Shown here: piece by piece, positions 61,801 to 64,000 of the stretch
Position numbering within the stretch: position 1 is the stretch's first letter
Layout: every line of letters starts with the position of its first letter
Assembly: GCA_944325345.1 (NCBI GenBank)
Contig: CALUZV010000001.1
Location: forward strand, 62,001-126,000
DNA: 64,000 bases
Direction of reading: 5' to 3'
Source of the DNA: an uncultured Parabacteroides sp.
Lineage (GTDB): Bacteria > Bacteroidota > Bacteroidia > Bacteroidales > Tannerellaceae
Notes under the pieces: model-generated
The model's database searches: none
What the model saw: the letters and a program-made list of their open reading frames with translations, nothing else
Told to the model about the DNA's origin: nothing
Program-made: the position numbers and the translations under genes

Positions 61801-62114
61801 AACTCCGCGCCCTCATCGCTTTGCCCGAAACCGCCCCGTGGTACGACGGCACCGCCCGCATCCTCAACGAAGCGGAGATATTGTTTGGGCGCGGACTCTC
61901 GCGACGGCCGGATAGGGTCATGATTTACGGCGACCGGGCGGTCATCGTCGATTACAAGTTCGGCGAGCGGACCGACAAGCGGCACGCGGCGCAGGTGCGC
62001 CAATATTGCCGGTTAGTCGGGGAAATGGGCTACAAGCAGGTCGAGGGATACCTTTGGTACGTGGAATTGGGGAAAATCGTCCCCGTGAAAAGCTACGACA
62101 GCGCATTTTTCTGA
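58890..62114 (+). CDS. UvrD-like helicase/RecB-type nuclease (AddA-like)
   Basis: A 1074-residue DNA repair enzyme. Walker A at residues ~8-15 (ASAGAGKT), motif Ia AVTFTNKATDEMKSRI, Walker B MIDEFQDTS, motif III VGDVKQSIYRFRNSD, motif V ILTVHKSKGLGFRAVVLP and motif VI LNTLYVAFTRAKEELVI. The C-terminus has a RecB/Cas4-type nuclease core (HGTLMHEILAGI, RPDRVMIYGDRAVIVDYKFGE with D...D-x-K). It is likely the AddA/RecB-like subunit of a double-strand break resection complex; no partner is adjacent. The final ~25 bases of the gene are also the first unit of a 41-bp repeat array. Confidence 0.92.
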   Translation: MLTIYRASAGAGKTHKLTGEYLLLLFSQPNAYRRILAVTFTNKATDEMKSRIVEELFNLASDRKSDYIASLSAVYQMDEPQIRQQARKILIAILHDYSAFNISTIDRFFQQTMRAFTREIGLQGGYGIEMDQELVLTEAVDRLLASLGNPENKDLLGWLLRFGEDKIENGGSWNLRQDIMTLAREVFKESYKAFADLLAGDIENKSALEDYKKSLYQIISGTEKEIRDWGERACNLLKAHGLEATDFKGGKNSPIARFAKWKDGDTKEPSPTFVALADNVDGCFTKTMPAEKRAAIAEIFQDGLNDCIKGIIDRFANLTDYHTAKEIARYYYTLGILTDISRRIAEYREEKNVMLIADTTELLNKVIADSDAPFIYEKTGTRVDHYMIDEFQDTSGMQWSNFRPLIEESLSHGRTNLIVGDVKQSIYRFRNSDWKLLDEQVARDFPEGIVREETLADNWRSCRNIVDFNNAFFTIAPFLLQDAYNENIGSSSLEAAERELFQTRLMSAYKKSFQRVPRPFQDKAGHVRMEFITPEEDGEWRTEALRRLPPILEQLQADGYALKDIAILVRTNKEGAAVAESLLAYKETHSESRFRYDIISDEALFVSRSAVIRFFIHLLRHLKNPDEPTARQMALFAYRLLVGDWNREDFTAEEKSALRRLACLPIYEMCEGIYRLFYDYIAEDEQVFVQAFLDMTTEFAQRESADLTRFLRWWDDSGSRRTIATPDAQNAIRILTVHKSKGLGFRAVVLPFGDWEIDHRPTKPVILWCHPRTAPFDRLHLVPVRYGSNLAKTIFATDYFQEKLHAYIDNLNTLYVAFTRAKEELVILAPRIEKKDDTGISSIADLLWQGLQTSIAETNEGEPLADLTAAFDSEKGLFELGDWWIPAAKKDDNAISELPIRPIRSISPDDRLHLRLHGRGYFFDNERRKHGTLMHEILAGIRTAADIAPTVEQYRASGIIDREESASLAEKLRALIALPETAPWYDGTARILNEAEILFGRGLSRRPDRVMIYGDRAVIVDYKFGERTDKRHAAQVRQYCRLVGEMGYKQVEGYLWYVELGKIVPVKSYDSAFF

Positions 62115-62296
62115 AAAAATCGGCTGTCGTAGGCTACGACAGCACTTTTTTTTGAAAAAAAGCCCTGTCGACGGCGTTTTCAGCACTTTTTTCTGAAAAA
62201 AAGCCCTGTCGACGGCGTTTCCAGCGCTTTTTTCTGGAAAAAAGCCCTGTTGACGGCGTTTCCAGCACTTTTTTCTGGAAAAATCGCCTGTTGACG
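62092..62296 (+). repeat. 41-bp tandem array E, beginning inside the helicase gene
   Basis: Five units: 62092-62132, 62133-62173, 62174-62214, 62215-62255 and 62256-62296. The first contains the last codons and stop of the helicase gene. CTGTCGTAG-G-CTACGACAG (62124-62142) and GCTTTTTTC-TG-GAAAAAAGC (62226-62245) are perfect inverted repeats. The units drift progressively (GTAG to GACG; TTTC to TTCC). Confidence 0.9.
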
Positions 62297-62482
62297 ATTT
62301 TTTCCCCTACGGATACCAGGGCACATTGCTGGTAAACACGCAACGCCTCGGCATAGCGGAGCTCCCGCTCCATCTTCTTCCCCGAAGCCAACAAATCATC
62401 GACCGAAAGCGAATCGGCCACCTGCCCGCAAACTGCGCTGAAGCAGAAAAGCAGTAAAAAAAGCAAAACTAAAGTGTCTCAT
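62297..62482 (-). pseudogene. remnant of a secreted TPR protein gene, frameshifted and truncated by array E
   Basis: On the minus strand ATG 62482 begins MRHFSFAF, but a run of seven T (62462-62456) puts it out of frame with LLLFCFSAVCGQ and then DSLSVDDLLASGKKMERELRYAEALRVYQQCALV, which looks like a signal peptide and first TPR helix. With six T the two join into one continuous secreted protein. About 50 residues later the frame enters array E, where it continues as Phe/Lys/Arg-rich repeat sequence to a stop at 62134. The homopolymer could also switch the gene on and off, but the truncation makes decay more likely. Confidence 0.6.
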
Positions 62483-62543
62483 GTGTTGTTTCGATGATTA
62501 GCATGGCGAAGATAGGAGAAAAAATCGAAAACGCCGGCAAAAC

Positions 62544-62574
62544 TTGTGTCATTCAGCAAAAATAAATACTTTTG
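62544..62574 (+). promoter_or_regulatory. promoter of psd-pssA
   Basis: TTG (62544-62546), 20-bp spacer, TACTTTTG (62567-62574); 31 bases before the psd ATG. Confidence 0.62.
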
Positions 62575-62605
62575 CAAGTCTTAAAACGAAGAATAGGAAG
62601 AACAA

Positions 62606-63280
62606 ATGAAAGTACATAAAGAAGGGACGGGATTTCTGCTTGCCTTGTTTACAATTCTTTTTATTGTAAACGTAACGCTGTACCATACGGCGGGGAGAGG
62701 CGGGTTGTTTTATTCGATAGCCTTTGTTTCTTCCATTTTCTTCCTGCTGGTCCTCAACTTCTTCCGCAGTCCGTTCCGTCGCTTTCCCTACGACTCGGAG
62801 GGGCTGGTTATCGCGCCGGCCGACGGGACAATCGTGGCGATAGAAGAAGTGATGGAAAATGAGCTCCTACACCGCAAATGCCTGCAGATATCTATCTTCA
62901 TGTCGATTTTCAACGTGCACGCCAACTGGTTTCCGGTAAACGGGACGGTGAAACACGTGTCGCACCACAACGGACGCTTCATGGCGGCCTATCTCCCGAA
63001 AAGCAGCACGGAGAACGAACGCTCGGCGATTATCATCACCACGCGCTCGGGTATCGACGTCCTGACGCGGCAAATCGCCGGGGCGATAGCACAACGCATC
63101 GTAACGTATGCCAAGCCGGGCGATCGCTGCCATGTCGATGAGCAGATGGGCTTTATCAAGTTCGGATCGCGGGTGGATGTTTACCTGCCGGTCGGCACCG
63201 AGGTGTTGATTGAGATGGATCAAAAAGTTACGGGCAATCAGACGCCGATAGCGCGTTTGGGAAAGCCGAATTATCAATAA
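62606..63280 (+). CDS. psd: phosphatidylserine decarboxylase-related protein
   Basis: A 224-residue protein with two N-terminal membrane helices (FLLALFTILFIVNVTLY and FYSIAFVSSIFFLLVLNFF). The decarboxylase core has IAPADGTIVAIEEV, ISIFMSIFNVHANWFPVNG and the self-cleavage site FGS in FIKFGSRVDVYLPVG, which gives the pyruvoyl prosthetic group. Converts phosphatidylserine to phosphatidylethanolamine. Next gene is pssA, 11 bp on. Confidence 0.94.
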   Translation: MKVHKEGTGFLLALFTILFIVNVTLYHTAGRGGLFYSIAFVSSIFFLLVLNFFRSPFRRFPYDSEGLVIAPADGTIVAIEEVMENELLHRKCLQISIFMSIFNVHANWFPVNGTVKHVSHHNGRFMAAYLPKSSTENERSAIIITTRSGIDVLTRQIAGAIAQRIVTYAKPGDRCHVDEQMGFIKFGSRVDVYLPVGTEVLIEMDQKVTGNQTPIARLGKPNYQ

Positions 63281-63291
63281 AAGAGAAAAAC

Positions 63292-63993
63292 ATGAATATC
63301 GTCAGATTTATTCCAAATACCCTCACCAGCATGAACCTGGTTTCGGGCTGCGTGGCGAGCACGATGGCGTTGCAAGGGAATCTTTTCTGGGCGATGATGT
63401 GGATAATCATTGCGTCGGTCTTCGATTTCAGCGACGGGCTTGCTGCACGGCTGTTGAAGGCCTATTCCCCGCTGGGGAAGGAATTGGACTCGTTGGCGGA
63501 TGTTGTCAGCTTCGGAGTGGCTCCGGGAATGATTTTATACACGATGCTGGGCGAATGGACTGTCGCCGCAGGGCTTGAGGGAGGGTTCTCCTACTTGCCT
63601 TATCTTGCTTTCGTCGTACCCGCCTTCTCCGGATTGCGGTTGGCCAAGTTCAACATCGATGAAAGGCAAACTACGACATTTATCGGGCTGCCGGTGCCGG
63701 CGCACGCATTGCTTTGGGCATCGGCGTGCTATTCGCTTCATGCGCTGGTCGGGACGGGGGAAAGTTGGGTGGCTGTCGCGCTGATTGCCGCCTTCTGCCT
63801 GACGTCGTACCTGCTGGTGTCGGAGATACCGATGTTTTCGCTGAAGGCCAAGTCGCTGGGGTGGCGGGGGAACGAGCTGCAATATATATTGGTGATTTGC
63901 AGCGTAGGGTTCATCGCTTGCTTCGGGTTCCTGGGGATTTCGGGGGCGATTGTGCTGTATATCGTGTTGTCGATGTTCCGCGCGTGGCGATAG
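63292..63993 (+). CDS. pssA: CDP-diacylglycerol--serine O-phosphatidyltransferase
   Basis: A 233-residue integral membrane enzyme with about seven helices. The CDP-alcohol phosphotransferase motif D-x2-D-G-x2-A-R-x8-G-x3-D-x3-D is complete: DFSDGLAARLLKAYSPLG followed by KELDSLAD. It makes phosphatidylserine, which the preceding gene product decarboxylates. The stop codon TAG at 63991-63993 is within the window; the gene is complete. Confidence 0.95.
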   Translation: MNIVRFIPNTLTSMNLVSGCVASTMALQGNLFWAMMWIIIASVFDFSDGLAARLLKAYSPLGKELDSLADVVSFGVAPGMILYTMLGEWTVAAGLEGGFSYLPYLAFVVPAFSGLRLAKFNIDERQTTTFIGLPVPAHALLWASACYSLHALVGTGESWVAVALIAAFCLTSYLLVSEIPMFSLKAKSLGWRGNELQYILVICSVGFIACFGFLGISGAIVLYIVLSMFRAWR

Positions 63994-64000
63994 GCAATCT

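Overview
The window comes from a Gram-negative member of the order Bacteroidales, most likely a Tannerella-like oral or gut anaerobe. The evidence is the gene content: type IX secretion genes (porU, porV, porG), a DUF6383-type surface protein, DUF6261, DUF6242, DUF4251 and DUF4954 proteins, and an Nfn-type NADPH enzyme. Promoters also follow the Bacteroidetes pattern (TTG or TTTG, 19-20 bp, then TAnnTTTG) rather than the E. coli one. The species assignment is inference, because no rRNA gene is present.

Layout. 1-3.4 kb: a PspC/PadR pair, tRNA-Arg, a HigBA-type toxin-antitoxin pair, a Tat-exported TIM-barrel protein and a DUF4160/DUF2442 pair. 3.4-4.7 kb: a gene-free block of minisatellite arrays. 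4.7-8.4 kb: one large AT-rich secreted protein gene on the minus strand, preceded by a leader that looks like a complete branched-chain amino-acid attenuator. 8.5-12 kb: a second DUF4160/DUF2442 pair, then DUF6261 and DUF4954. 12-19.8 kb (minus): an envelope cluster of murI, two ompH/skp genes, bamA, uppS, porG and a DUF6242 lipoprotein. 19.9-24 kb (minus): ribD, two paralogous membrane metallophosphoesterases and a nitroreductase. 24-29.2 kb: a TonB-receptor-like outer membrane protein and a GH3 beta-glucosidase. 29.6-34.6 kb: prmC-recX-comF, then pyrE, an SRPBCC protein, argH and a Rieske-like lipoprotein. 34.7-35.0 kb: tRNA-Gly, tRNA-Leu, tRNA-Gly. 35-44.5 kb: DUF4833, DUF4469 and DUF1080 proteins, an NfnAB-like pair, a GroES-like protein, DUF4251, an Rpn-type nuclease and a trypsin-like protease with a type IX sorting tail. 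44.6-50.9 kb: a TPR lipoprotein, a second DUF6261 protein, a lipoprotein, typA and rpsO. 51-52.2 kb: a lone tyrosine recombinase. 52.6-64 kb: a FAH-family hydrolase, porU-porV-ispF-SUI1, a RecB/AddA-like helicase-nuclease, then psd and pssA.

How the genes fit together. Much of the window builds or exports the envelope: peptidoglycan precursor (murI, uppS), outer-membrane assembly (bamA, two Skp chaperones), type IX secretion (porG, the sortase porU and its shuttle porV), probable type IX cargo (the serine protease, perhaps the DUF6383 protein), and phosphatidylethanolamine synthesis (pssA, psd).

Two things stand out beyond ordinary genes. (1) At least five intergenic regions carry tandem arrays with a period of exactly 41 bp (one sub-array 42 bp), each with a different unit sequence but each built of inverted repeats. 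Three further arrays have a 22-23 bp period. One 41-bp array starts inside the 3' end of the helicase gene and runs into the remnant of a frameshifted TPR gene. (2) The attenuator upstream of the DUF6383 protein has a leader ORF with Val-Val-Leu-Leu-Leu-Thr codons and four mutually pairing segments, which would be an unexpected control for a surface protein.
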